Source: Prochlorococcus sp. AG-436-E22
Lineage (GTDB): Bacteria; Cyanobacteriota; Cyanobacteriia; PCC-6307; Cyanobiaceae
Direction of reading: 5' to 3'
Length of the DNA stretch: 44,564 nucleotides
NCBI GenBank assembly: GCA_003212615.1
Contig: QCPG01000008.1
Span: 1 to 44,564, forward strand
A program made the translations under genes and the position numbers. Of this stretch, positions 17,534 to 25,426 are shown piece after piece. Below the pieces are notes generated by a model, which ran no database searches, was not told the DNA's origin, and saw nothing but the letters and a program-made list of their open reading frames with translations. Position 1 is the first letter of the stretch; each line of letters opens with the position of its first letter.

Positions 17534-18270
17534 CTATTTTGCAATGCTATTTTTTCGATTACATTAACAAGATCTTGAGGAGTATCAACTGAAATGCTCT
17601 CTTTATTTATAATGCAAGCTTTAATATGATAACCATTTTCTATCCATCTAAGTAATTCAACTTTTTCGCTTTTCTCTAAATTGCTTTGCTTAAGAGCGGC
17701 AAATCTTTTTAAGGTATTGAATGACATTGCGTATAATCCTAATTGTTTGAAATAGTGAGTTCCATTTATGTTGGAATCTTCACTATTTAGAAGTGGTTTT
17801 CTAGAAAAATATAAAACTTTATTATTCTCTTCGATAACTGCACATTTTACGTTATTTGGGTCAAATGCTTCTTCAGAATTAACTGGAGTAATTCCATTAA
17901 GTATTAGATTCTGAGTTTTTTCCAAATCAGGAAGCATGCTGACAATCTTATTTATAGAATCTTTTGTTATGAGGGGTTCATCACCTTGCAAATTGATCAA
18001 ATACTTTGCTTTAATTTGTTCGCTAGCCCATGCAATTCTGTCAGTTCCAGTATTAAAATCTGGAGTCACTATTGATTTAACATCATATAATTTGCAAACT
18101 GATTGAATTTCTTTTGAATCAGTACAGACAAAAACATCCAAACCAGTTTTTAAAGCGTTCCTTGCGCAATAAACAACCATTGGTATGCCCTCAATTGGAG
18201 CTAATGGTTTACCAGGAAATCTAGTACTAGCCATTCTCGCTGGAATTAGTATTTTAGTCTCAGATTTCAT
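17530..18270 (-). CDS. kdsB: 3-deoxy-manno-octulosonate cytidylyltransferase (CMP-KDO synthetase)
   Basis: KdsB activates KDO with CTP to CMP-KDO for transfer into lipopolysaccharide or capsule. Family signatures over 246 residues are IPARMASTRFPGKPLAPI, FNTGTDRIAWAS, YLINLQGDEPL, VLYFSRKPLLN, HYFKQLGLYAM and ESISVDTPQDLVNV, which are close to KdsB rather than NeuA. No kdsA, kdsD or KDO transferase is in this window. Marine Synechococcus lipopolysaccharide has been reported to lack KDO, so the enzyme may serve an accessory surface glycan instead. It marks the start of the polysaccharide island, followed by the HAD gene with a 4-bp overlap. Confidence 0.93.
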   Translation of the reverse strand: MKSETKILIPARMASTRFPGKPLAPIEGIPMVVYCARNALKTGLDVFVCTDSKEIQSVCKLYDVKSIVTPDFNTGTDRIAWASEQIKAKYLINLQGDEPLITKDSINKIVSMLPDLEKTQNLILNGITPVNSEEAFDPNNVKCAVIEENNKVLYFSRKPLLNSEDSNINGTHYFKQLGLYAMSFNTLKRFAALKQSNLEKSEKVELLRWIENGYHIKACIINKESISVDTPQDLVNVIEKIALQNS

Positions 18271-18356
18271 AATTATCTTTAAGAGCTTTATTTTATCTTA
18301 TTTTTGAAAATTTATAAATGAAAGTATTGATCATATTTAATTAATTCAGAATTGTA

Positions 18357-19310
18357 TTATTTAGTCAATATACAATTTATTCTTCCTAAAAAAAATTCAT
18401 TAATAATGGGAATATGAGCCAATGGGAAAGTAATGCGACTTAAAATCTTAAATTTGAACAACTCTGATTTCCTTCCATCAGAGAGAATTGGTTGAACTTT
18501 AAAATTTCTTGAAACCCAGTATTGATTTTTAATTAATTTTTTAAAGCTTTTTATAGAAGTACCATTTAAACTAAATAGTTTTTCCCAGGAACGTAATGGA
18601 TACGATATTGGTTTGTACCAGTAAGAATTCGGCTTTCTTTCTTCTATTATTTCATTGTAAGCTGCAGTAATGATCTCACTTGAGAAAAACCAATGTAGTG
18701 CAATTGCATTCGTAACCTTGCCTAGGTGTGCTTCAAGTGGTTGTAAATATTGGGGAAATGCAACGAGTAATTTCCCTCCATCTTTTAGAACTCTGTAACA
18801 CTCATTTAAAACCATTTCTAAATCTTGAACGTGTTCAAAAACATCGGTAGACACTACATAATCAATAGAATTAGAAGCATATGGTAAGTTCTCACCAACT
18901 CCTGTTTCAAAATATACATTATTAACATTAAGACTATTTGAAAATTCTTCAGAGGCTAATTTGAAGACTGAGTCTGTATCTAGCCCTAATCCCGTTGACA
19001 ATTTATATTTTTTTGTCCAAGCCGTAATACGGCCACCGGTATATGATCCAAGATCTAAAAGTATTTTGTTTTCCAAATCTTTAGGAGAAATTCTTGGGAA
19101 AAAATATTTCTCCATCCAACTTATTTTGGAGTTATATTCCCAATTATAATCAGCATTAGAAGAAGAATAACGAATTGATTTTTGATATTCATCTGAGCCA
19201 TAAATATATTCATTAGTTTTAAAAACTTCACAAAGATGAGGATTTTGGGGGTTTGGATAAGAGGGAAACATCTTCATTATCCTTTTGCAAATATTTTTCC
19301 TAAGTATCAT
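18357..19310 (-). CDS. Class I SAM-dependent methyltransferase (Methyltransf_11 type)
   Basis: Predicted soluble methyltransferase (317 aa). The SAM-binding region reads LLDLGSYTGGRITAW, followed by GLGLDTD, VYFETGVGENLPYAS and VSTDVFEHVQDLEMVLNECYRVLKDGGKLLVAFP, the usual motif I, post-I, II and III order at about residues 85-190. The C-terminal third (LHWFFSSEI onward) is specific to the protein. The substrate is unknown; location in the surface-polysaccharide island favours a sugar, lipid carrier or glycan end group. An upstream 356-bp non-coding stretch separates it from the pseC-like gene. Confidence 0.8.
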   Translation of the reverse strand: MILRKNICKRIMKMFPSYPNPQNPHLCEVFKTNEYIYGSDEYQKSIRYSSSNADYNWEYNSKISWMEKYFFPRISPKDLENKILLDLGSYTGGRITAWTKKYKLSTGLGLDTDSVFKLASEEFSNSLNVNNVYFETGVGENLPYASNSIDYVVSTDVFEHVQDLEMVLNECYRVLKDGGKLLVAFPQYLQPLEAHLGKVTNAIALHWFFSSEIITAAYNEIIEERKPNSYWYKPISYPLRSWEKLFSLNGTSIKSFKKLIKNQYWVSRNFKVQPILSDGRKSELFKFKILSRITFPLAHIPIINEFFLGRINCILTK

Positions 19311-19666
19311 TACAAAATAAATCTTGAACTAATTATCTCATAAGAAATAAATCAATATTTTTTTAATAAAATATTACGATAATTTGATTGTAGTATATCT
19401 AATAAAAATTTAAAAAACTTTTACAAGCAAATCATAATTCAATGGAACCTTTATAAGAAAATATCTCAAATGAAAATTAATCTGGTCATATTTGAGTTAA
19501 AAATTACTTAAATAATATCCAAACCATTAAAAGATAATTACATTGAGTAGAAATGAATAATAGCAGTGAGGAAGGCAACATAAATATTGAATTTATTTAA
19601 CAAGTTAATTCAAAGGCAAAATGAACAAATCAAAGCTTGAAATATTAGTATTACAGTATCCATTTT
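19311..19666. other. 356-bp gap with a possible relic directly after the aminotransferase
   Basis: AT-rich, without a real gene. The only point of note is a minus-strand frame at 19610-19663, starting 3 bp after the stop of the PseC-type gene. It begins MDTVILIFQA and stops after 17 codons. That opening loosely resembles the start of SpsF-type cytidylyltransferases (VIIIQARMGSTR), which often follow pseC. A gene whose body was deleted is possible but weakly supported. I see no hairpin or other structure here. Confidence 0.3.
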
Positions 19667-20839
19667 TTATAAACCTGAATCACTACATATTTCCTTTATT
19701 ATTTTGACTATATTTTGCTGCTCTATGTTTTTTAATTTTGAAAAAATTGGAATACTAATTACTTCTTTAAAATAACGTTCTGCTTCTTCACAGTATCCTT
19801 TTTTAAATCCAAGTTTTCTAAAATATGGTTGTCTATAGATTGGAATATAATGTAAATTTACACCTATGTTGTTGTTTCTTAATTCATAAAATAATTTTTT
19901 TTGATTTATGCCTCCCTTTAATAGGGATACTCTTATTGGATATAAATGATAACTCGACTTAGAGTCTTCAATTACATGAGGGAGCTGTATTCCAGTACTT
20001 GATAGATTCTTATTATAAAATTCTGCAATTTTATTTCTTTTAATTATAAATTCATTTAACCTTTTTAACTGACTAATTCCTAAGGAAGCTTGCAAATCAT
20101 TTAAACGATAATTAAATCCCAAACGATTTTGTTGGTAATTCCATATTTCTGAATTTCTATTTTTAATATGATCTTGATTTAATCTTTCAATTCCATGAGT
20201 CCTATCCATAGCCATTTTTTTTGCAAGAATTCTATCGTTAGTAGTAGCAATTCCACCTTCTGCAGTAGTGATTATCTTTACTGGATGAAAACTAAAAACA
20301 GTTATTGAACTATATTCACAGCAACCAATTTTTTTTCCTTTATATTCACCACCAATTGCATGTGAGGCATCTTCAATAATTTTGAACCCATATTCTTTTG
20401 ATAACTGAAAAATTTTTTCCATATCACAGCTTTGTCCGCCAAAATGTACTGGAATTATGATCTTAGGTAAAAGATTATTTTTTTTCGCAACTGCAAGCTT
20501 CTCTTCTAACTTTTCGCAACTCATATTGTAGGTATTAGGATCTATATCTACGAAATCAATATTAGCTTTACAATACAATGCTGCGTTAGCACTTGCCACA
20601 AAACTATTCGGACTAGTCCATACCCATTCATTATCTTTCAATTCTAGAGCCTTACACGCCAAATGGAGGCAACTAGTAGCACTATTAGCTGCAACCGCAT
20701 AACTTGATCCAACCCTTTTATTTACTGCTTCTTCAAATTCAAGAACTTTTGGTCCCTGAGTTATAAATTCGGATTTAAGAGTTTCGATTACACTCTCAAT
20801 ATCCTCATTAGAAATATCCTGTCTACCATAGGGAATCAT
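19667..20839 (-). CDS. pseC: PseC-type UDP-4-keto-hexose aminotransferase (DegT/DnrJ family)
   Basis: PLP-dependent aminotransferase that in pseudaminic acid synthesis makes UDP-4-amino-4,6-dideoxy-AltNAc. The 390-residue protein starts MIPYGRQDI and carries TSPNSFVASANAALY, VHFGGQSCDM, IIEDASHAIGGEYKG (the PLP-binding Asp157) and FSFHPVKIITTAEGG with the Schiff-base Lys188, the form typical of PseC. The earlier enzyme PseB is not in the window, and the later genes (pseG, pseI, pseF types) lie 15 kb away, so the pathway may be split. It is 30 bp downstream of the sugar methyltransferase gene. Confidence 0.88.
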   Translation of the reverse strand: MIPYGRQDISNEDIESVIETLKSEFITQGPKVLEFEEAVNKRVGSSYAVAANSATSCLHLACKALELKDNEWVWTSPNSFVASANAALYCKANIDFVDIDPNTYNMSCEKLEEKLAVAKKNNLLPKIIIPVHFGGQSCDMEKIFQLSKEYGFKIIEDASHAIGGEYKGKKIGCCEYSSITVFSFHPVKIITTAEGGIATTNDRILAKKMAMDRTHGIERLNQDHIKNRNSEIWNYQQNRLGFNYRLNDLQASLGISQLKRLNEFIIKRNKIAEFYNKNLSSTGIQLPHVIEDSKSSYHLYPIRVSLLKGGINQKKLFYELRNNNIGVNLHYIPIYRQPYFRKLGFKKGYCEEAERYFKEVISIPIFSKLKNIEQQNIVKIIKEICSDSGL

Positions 20840-20869
20840 AGTTCGTAAAAATTTATTAATTTTTATTTA

Positions 20870-22006
20870 TTAATTTTTATTTTTTATTTTTTCTAATTTA
20901 ATTGCTACTGCATCTGCGCATACAAGTCTGTGTAATTTGGAAATCTCATTAATTAATGTTTCATTACGCTTTTGCCAAGGATAATGGTAAAAATTGTTTG
21001 GAGGTGAAACTTGAATCTCTGTATAAGGATTATTATTTGTGGGTATTTTTTCAACTCTATTTGAACAAAAGAATAAGCTATTATCTTTACCTAAACGATA
21101 TATAAGTTTGAAATAATCTGAAATTATATTTTGATCCATTTCCTGAAATGAATGGGTATTAATTGATAAGTCTACAATATTATCTGGGATAAGATTTTTT
21201 TGAGATGGGACTAAAAATATAAAGGTAGTATTTTTGTAATTGTTTTCTTTATGTAATGTTTTAGGATTGAATTGATCAGGTAAAATATATCTATAAAAAG
21301 GAAATTTAGTTGATAGAAAAATATAAGAATTTATTAACGCTTCAGGCAAATCAATAATTAAATATATTTTTGGTGAAAATGTATTCGCTAAGATTAAAGC
21401 CAAATTACCACTTCCAGCACCAACTTCTAAAAAAACATCTTTAGGCTTATTTTCTAAGAAAGGAATTAATAAATTTCTATAATAGTATTGAAAAATAATA
21501 TTACTTCTTTCCTCAGCTAAATTTAAATTCATAGATGTCATTTCCTTATAGTCTTTTACTATATTTTTATATTTTTGAATGATATTTTTGAATTTAATGC
21601 TATTTTTGAGATGATCAAATCTGTAATCAGATAGATCAGGATCGGAAATAAGCTTATTTGACATAACAGCATCAAATGCTTTCATATGACTCATATATTT
21701 AGGTCTTGAAAATATTGATGAAATTTTAGATTTAATTTTGAAAATTAATTTTTTTCTTAAAAAATCAAAATCTAGTATTTTTTTGATTAAAAGTTTGTAT
21801 TTGTTTGCTGGCACATAAAAACCTGAATTACCAGTTATTGAGATTTCATTAGATCCTTTAAAACTAAATCTTAATAATTTCGATTCCGCTTCCCAATAAG
21901 GAGAATAATTATCATTTTCTTTATTTTTAAAAAATTCTGAATGTATATAATTTTTAATCAAATTCATTTGGTTTTTGTTCAATTTGAATTTTATACCTCT
22001 TTTCAT
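20870..22006 (-). CDS. Putative sugar O-methyltransferase (NanM-like)
   Basis: 378-residue protein with a SAM-binding core late in the chain: DVFLEVGAGSGNLALILAN, then YLIIDLPEALINSYIFLS, LPDQF and NTHSFQEMDQNIISDYFKLI. The combination of a long basic N-terminal half, the EVGAGSGN motif, DLPE and SFQEM fits the family of 'putative sugar O-methyltransferases' called NanM/TIGR04371 in my recollection, which accompanies sialic-acid-type sugar clusters. The N-terminal half (to about 180) is helical and of unknown role. It lies 30 bp upstream of pseC and is probably its co-transcribed partner. Confidence 0.7.
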   Translation of the reverse strand: MKRGIKFKLNKNQMNLIKNYIHSEFFKNKENDNYSPYWEAESKLLRFSFKGSNEISITGNSGFYVPANKYKLLIKKILDFDFLRKKLIFKIKSKISSIFSRPKYMSHMKAFDAVMSNKLISDPDLSDYRFDHLKNSIKFKNIIQKYKNIVKDYKEMTSMNLNLAEERSNIIFQYYYRNLLIPFLENKPKDVFLEVGAGSGNLALILANTFSPKIYLIIDLPEALINSYIFLSTKFPFYRYILPDQFNPKTLHKENNYKNTTFIFLVPSQKNLIPDNIVDLSINTHSFQEMDQNIISDYFKLIYRLGKDNSLFFCSNRVEKIPTNNNPYTEIQVSPPNNFYHYPWQKRNETLINEISKLHRLVCADAVAIKLEKIKNKN

Positions 22007-22248
22007 TACTTTTTAATAAGTGCCTTGTAAAATAGTCTTATCTTATTATAAAAAATTTTGTATAGTAATCTTTAAATATTTAAAATTATTTGGAAATATA
22101 GTTAATTATTTTTTTTAAATATTATTTAAGACCAACCTTTTATTTTTATAGTATAAAATACATTTCTTGATAATAATATAGTAAAACAACTTTTATAGAA
22201 ATTATTATATCTTTGATTGCTAGTGAGGTGTACTTCAAGGTTCGGGAT

Positions 22249-22484
22249 TTATGAACTGGCCTGTTGTATACAAATTACTTTTTTAGGATCATCTTTACTG
22301 AATCCTCTAATAATGGTTTAATATCAAATTCAGAATGTCTTAGATCTGCTTCTTTACTATCAAAAATTTTTACCCATTCTTCAAATGTACTTTCAATTTT
22401 AAAAGAAATTGCGGTTGTTATTTTCCTAAACATTAAATAATAAGATATTTTTTTTATATTAAAAGGTAAGTCAAACATTCTCAA
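22249..22484 (-). pseudogene. Frameshifted DUF3764-like gene
   Basis: The open frame 22275-22484 gives 69 aa with the core FEEWVKIFDSKEADLRHSEFDIKPL, then turns into unlike sequence (LEDSVKMILKK). If one base is added at about 22313, the next frame reads on as RGFSKDDPKKVICIQQAS before a stop at 22249. RHSEFxIKPLFRGxSKxDPKKV is what I remember of DUF3764, a small picocyanobacterial family of about 90 residues. So a single-base deletion in a TTATTTAGA-like stretch has probably broken it, and the last 20-30 codons are also lost. Function of the family is unknown. Confidence 0.65.
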
Positions 22485-22631
22485 TTATTTAAACCATCTA
22501 ATTTTGAAAACAAAATAACTCAAAGATAAAAAATTTTATCTTAATTTTTTAAGTAATTTTCAATAGAACTTTTAAAAAAAATAATATAATTTTAGTTATC
22601 CTAAAAATTAAAGACTAGATCTTAGAAATAC

Positions 22632-23054
22632 TTAATTAAAAGGTGTACTGTTATTAGTAGGAGCTATTAATAAGATTTCAAAAACTATCCCAGTTATGGC
22701 AATTGGTAAAACCCAAATACCAATAAATCTATGATCAAAAAATCTCAAATGATCATCACCCTTAAAAACATTCCTCAAAGCAGTAAATAGAGTTTCCGGT
22801 TGTTTATATGATGGACCATTTTCAGAGGGAGAATATGGTTTAACAAAAGCGGATGAGGAAGAAAACTTTGCAAACTTTCTAATGAAATAAATTGGCAAAA
22901 CCCATATAGCAACAAATCTTCCACCTAACCATTGCCTTGCATTAGGAAGGGCATACTCTTTTATAGATTTATTCTCTGGCATTCCAGATTCTAAATCTCT
23001 ATAAATATTTTCTAAAGTATCTTTTTTATTTAATTCATTAATCATTAAATTCAC
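22632..23054 (-). CDS. Hypothetical protein with two similar hydrophobic repeats
   Basis: Unrecognised 140-aa protein. Two related segments stand out: RQWLGGRFVAIWVLPIYFI at about residues 40-58 and LRFFDHRFIGIWVLPIAIT at about 103-121. Both share the pattern RF-hydrophobic-IWVLPI, so the protein looks like an internal duplication with two membrane-associated helices joined by a polar, proline-rich linker. It lacks the ExxNGR chlorophyll motif of high-light-inducible proteins. The start could be codon 1 (MNLMINELNKK) or the second Met. It stands alone between pseudogenes, with its own upstream region. Confidence 0.6.
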   Translation of the reverse strand: MNLMINELNKKDTLENIYRDLESGMPENKSIKEYALPNARQWLGGRFVAIWVLPIYFIRKFAKFSSSSAFVKPYSPSENGPSYKQPETLFTALRNVFKGDDHLRFFDHRFIGIWVLPIAITGIVFEILLIAPTNNSTPFN

Positions 23055-23284
23055 CTATAGATGAGATAAATTCTCTAAAAGTTAAATATTTTTGTTGGCT
23101 AGGTTCATAAAGACGGATTGTAAACCTTTGCAGATGCGCCAAATATCTACATATTCTTTATAAATAAAAAACTATTTTTTTTAAAGTAAATAATATACAA
23201 AGGCATAGATATTTTTTAATTCGAAGAGTTTATTTTTGATACTGGATTTTTACCTTATATTTTTTTCTTTTATAAAAATATTTA

Positions 23285-23323
23285 AACCTCATTTTCTAAG
23301 ATTGCGAAAAAGAAAATGAGGTT
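23285..23323 (-). terminator. Inverted repeat, candidate Rho-independent terminator
   Basis: Thirteen-base perfect arms (AACCTCATTTTCT at 23285-23297 and its complement at 23311-23323) with a 13-base loop. Read on the minus strand the hairpin is followed by TTTAAATATTTTTATAAAA, a moderately U-rich tail, so it can end transcripts coming from the formyltransferase gene. The plus strand side has no U run. Confidence 0.6.
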
Positions 23324-23338
23324 AAAGGGAGGTTCTTA

Positions 23339-23500
23339 TTACAAACCGTACTTATCAAAGCTAGCGGCTATATCTTCTTCTAAACTTATATTAACTGTAA
23401 TAGATAGGTTTAGTGATTGATTAAATTTTATCCAATTTTCACTTGATTTCGTTATTATCATTAATATTTAATCTTTTAAGCTAAAAATATATTTATTCAT
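23339..23500 (-). pseudogene. Decayed copy (copy A) of the GT-like gene found intact at 27400
   Basis: The start is kept: ATG at 23500 reads MNKYIFSLKD then stops, matching MNKYIFNSSDS of the intact gene. Further on, 23339-23461 reads KSSENWIKFNQSLNLSITV then NISLEEDIA, against KSEKYEKWMKANNNLSLSITI then NRTLEEDIA at residues 220-249 of the intact protein. The roughly 200 codons between are missing, and the C-terminus ends early. It begins 8 bp after the formyltransferase stop, the same order as in copy B. Confidence 0.8.
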
Positions 23501-23507
23501 ATAAAAA

Positions 23508-24230
23508 TTAGTTCTGAAACTTATATTGTTTTTTATTTACTTTATTTTTTACCATATCCAATGAATCTTCATCCATGGGTTTATAATATATTCCACCAGA
23601 TATAATTTCCCCTTTGTGTGAATCTTTTAATAAATTTGAAGGGGATTTAGCTATTTGCTCAATTAACTCTGCAAGAAGCTTAACTCCATCTTGATAGACT
23701 CTTTTTCTAATATCTTGATAATTATCTGACTTATAACATTCAGTTATTTTATGTTTAACAATAGGTCCAGAGTCAATCCCTTTGTTCATCCAATGGATTG
23801 AATTTCCTACAGGTTCATCTTGGAATATAGACCATTCAACACAAGAACATCCTTTGAAAAAAGGGAGTATTCCAGGATGACAATTTAAAATGCCAAAATT
23901 AGTTTCATCTATTATTTCTTGTTTAAGGATTCTTGGAGTTCCTCCATTTACTAAAAAGTCAATATCAAAATTTCTTATTATATTTAAGATTTCATTATTA
24001 TTATGACTTTCAACATCAAATATTTTTAAATGATAATTAATATTTTGAAAAAAATTTAGTTTATCTAATCTTTGTCCAGTTCTATCACAATATCTTTCAA
24101 TCTCTTCTTCTGATAGATTTTTTTTATCAAATATAATTGCTTTTGGTAAACTATCTCTAGACTTTAGTTCATTTAAAAAATATTCTAATAAAGGATGATT
24201 TCTTACAGAAAGTAGAGCATAATTTATCAT
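23508..24230 (-). CDS. Formyltransferase-fold enzyme (probable amino-sugar N-formyltransferase), copy A
   Basis: Enzyme of the Met-tRNA formyltransferase/GART fold, 240 aa, which usually transfers a formyl group from 10-formyl-tetrahydrofolate to an amino group. The active site is visible: N116-x-H118 in ILNCHPGILPFFKG and D153 in KGIDSGPIV, the N-H-D triad. It lacks the tRNA-binding C-domain of true Fmt, so an amino-sugar substrate is likely. It is the only intact formyltransferase of a duplicated module; its counterpart at 28371-28535 is a relic. The neighbours on both sides are remnants, so it is isolated within decayed DNA. Start ATG at 24230 (MINYALLSVRNHP). Fold sure, substrate inferred. 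Confidence 0.8.
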   Translation of the reverse strand: MINYALLSVRNHPLLEYFLNELKSRDSLPKAIIFDKKNLSEEEIERYCDRTGQRLDKLNFFQNINYHLKIFDVESHNNNEILNIIRNFDIDFLVNGGTPRILKQEIIDETNFGILNCHPGILPFFKGCSCVEWSIFQDEPVGNSIHWMNKGIDSGPIVKHKITECYKSDNYQDIRKRVYQDGVKLLAELIEQIAKSPSNLLKDSHKGEIISGGIYYKPMDEDSLDMVKNKVNKKQYKFQN

Positions 24231-24232
24231 TT

Positions 24233-24332
24233 TTATAATAAGTTAAGATTATCCCAGACTTTTTTAAATGCTTTAATCATCATTTCCATATCTTTATTTG
24301 AAAGCTAATTTATTGTTTTTGGTGAATTTCAT
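24233..24332 (-). pseudogene. Internally deleted copy (copy A) of the aminotransferase found intact at 28565
   Basis: The last 23 codons read LSNKDMEMMIKAFKKVWDN then LNLL and stop, against LSNHDIENMIKVFQKVWDN then LNLL in the intact gene. The start is apparently also kept: ATG at 24332 gives MKFTKNNKLA, against MNFNNKEKLA. The two ends are joined near 24304 at a short shared GCTT/CTTT, and about 390 codons in between are gone. The 3' match is strong; the 5' match is short. Confidence 0.8.
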
Positions 24333-24495
24333 AATTTAATCTTTATTTTATTTAATAAATTTGGAGTATCGAGGGCTTCTTCGCCATAACATAAGAAATT
24401 TTTTTTACCTCTTATAGCAAGATTAAATTACTCTGTAAAATAAAATTGTATACGAGTGAAATACAAATCTTTAGAACATCATAATTTATTGACAT
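24329..24495 (-). pseudogene. Decayed copy (copy A) of the Gfo/Idh oxidoreductase found intact at 29841
   Basis: The minus-strand reading gives RIQFYFTE, an in-frame TAA, then FNLAIRGKKNFLCYGEEALD and TPNLLNKIK, against RIQFYFTEQLNLAIKGQENF then LCNSQDAFDTQKVLQKIK in the intact protein. The start may survive as MSINYDVLK at 24495 (intact start MSAILKYSVV), but that match is short. About 265 codons are missing. Its TGA overlaps the ATG of the next relic. Confidence 0.8.
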
Positions 24496-24602
24496 TTAAC
24501 AAAAAATTTAAAGATTTTAAGTTTTTTTGGTTTCTATTTATAAAAAATGATTTATTAATTTAAAGATAACCTCTAAAATAACAGAAATAATATATTAACA
24601 GT

Positions 24603-25325
24603 ATGAATTATAGAGAAGAAAGTAATAAGAAAATTTTTCCTGCAAGAGAAGAAATAAAAAAATTGTTAAATGAAAACATTTTTGATTTTATTGATCATTT
24701 CCCCTTATTTGCAAGTCCTCAAACTATTTTGAGATTTTGTAAGATTTATGAATTAACTCTTGAGGCATTAAATATTCCAGGTGATTTTTGCGAATTTGGC
24801 ACCTGGAAAGGAGCTACAGCTCTATTTATGGCTAAATTAATAAATGAGTTAGAGCCTCAATCTAAAAGAAAAATTTTAGTATTTGATACCTTTTCAGGTT
24901 TACCCGATCCAGTTAATGAAGATGGTGATTATGCTAAAACTCAAATTGGAAGATATTTAGGGAATAAAAAATCTATGGAAGAAATGATCGACTTATACAA
25001 TTTGGAACATAGGTTAGAACTTATAGAAGGCGACGCATGCAATACAATTCCCGAATTTTTTACTGAGGATAATCCCGCTCTAGTAAGTTTGGCTTATTTT
25101 GATTTTGATTTATACGAACCTACTAAAATTGCTTATGAACATATTAAGTCTCGTTTATTAAAAGGGTCTTTACTCGTTTTTGATGAGGGTCTCGATAGGG
25201 ATTTATGGCCTGGTGAATGTAAAGTGGTTAAAGAAATATTGAATGATACTTTTTTAGAAAGAAAATTCTTATCAATTCCAAATAAAATTTCTAGACAACC
25301 AGAAATTATTCTCAAGTTACAATAA
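24603..25325 (+). CDS. TylF/MycF-like O-methyltransferase
   Basis: Putative SAM- and metal-dependent sugar O-methyltransferase, 240 aa, of the macrocin O-methyltransferase (TylF) family. Motifs: GDFCEFGTWKGATALFMAKL (SAM site), ILVFDTFSGLPDPVNEDGDY, ELIEGDACNTIPEF, LAYFDFDLYEPTKIAY (metal-binding acidic residues) and LLVFDEGLDRDLWPGE. Length fits the family. It and the next gene are on the plus strand, inserted between the two copies of the duplicated module. Likely to methylate a hydroxyl of a surface sugar; the position cannot be told. Confidence 0.85.
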   Translation: MNYREESNKKIFPAREEIKKLLNENIFDFIDHFPLFASPQTILRFCKIYELTLEALNIPGDFCEFGTWKGATALFMAKLINELEPQSKRKILVFDTFSGLPDPVNEDGDYAKTQIGRYLGNKKSMEEMIDLYNLEHRLELIEGDACNTIPEFFTEDNPALVSLAYFDFDLYEPTKIAYEHIKSRLLKGSLLVFDEGLDRDLWPGECKVVKEILNDTFLERKFLSIPNKISRQPEIILKLQ

Positions 25326-25426
25326 TTTTGTAATCTATAAATTATTGATATACCCTTTTATCGATATTCTTGTTTATTAACTTTTTAAGTATTTAATTTT
25401 GAGTAATTTTTATCGAATTTAAAATA

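Noticed and set aside
22007-22274. AT-rich gap upstream of the pseudogene as a possible small-RNA gene
   Set aside because: No promoter, hairpin or terminator pair could be supported.
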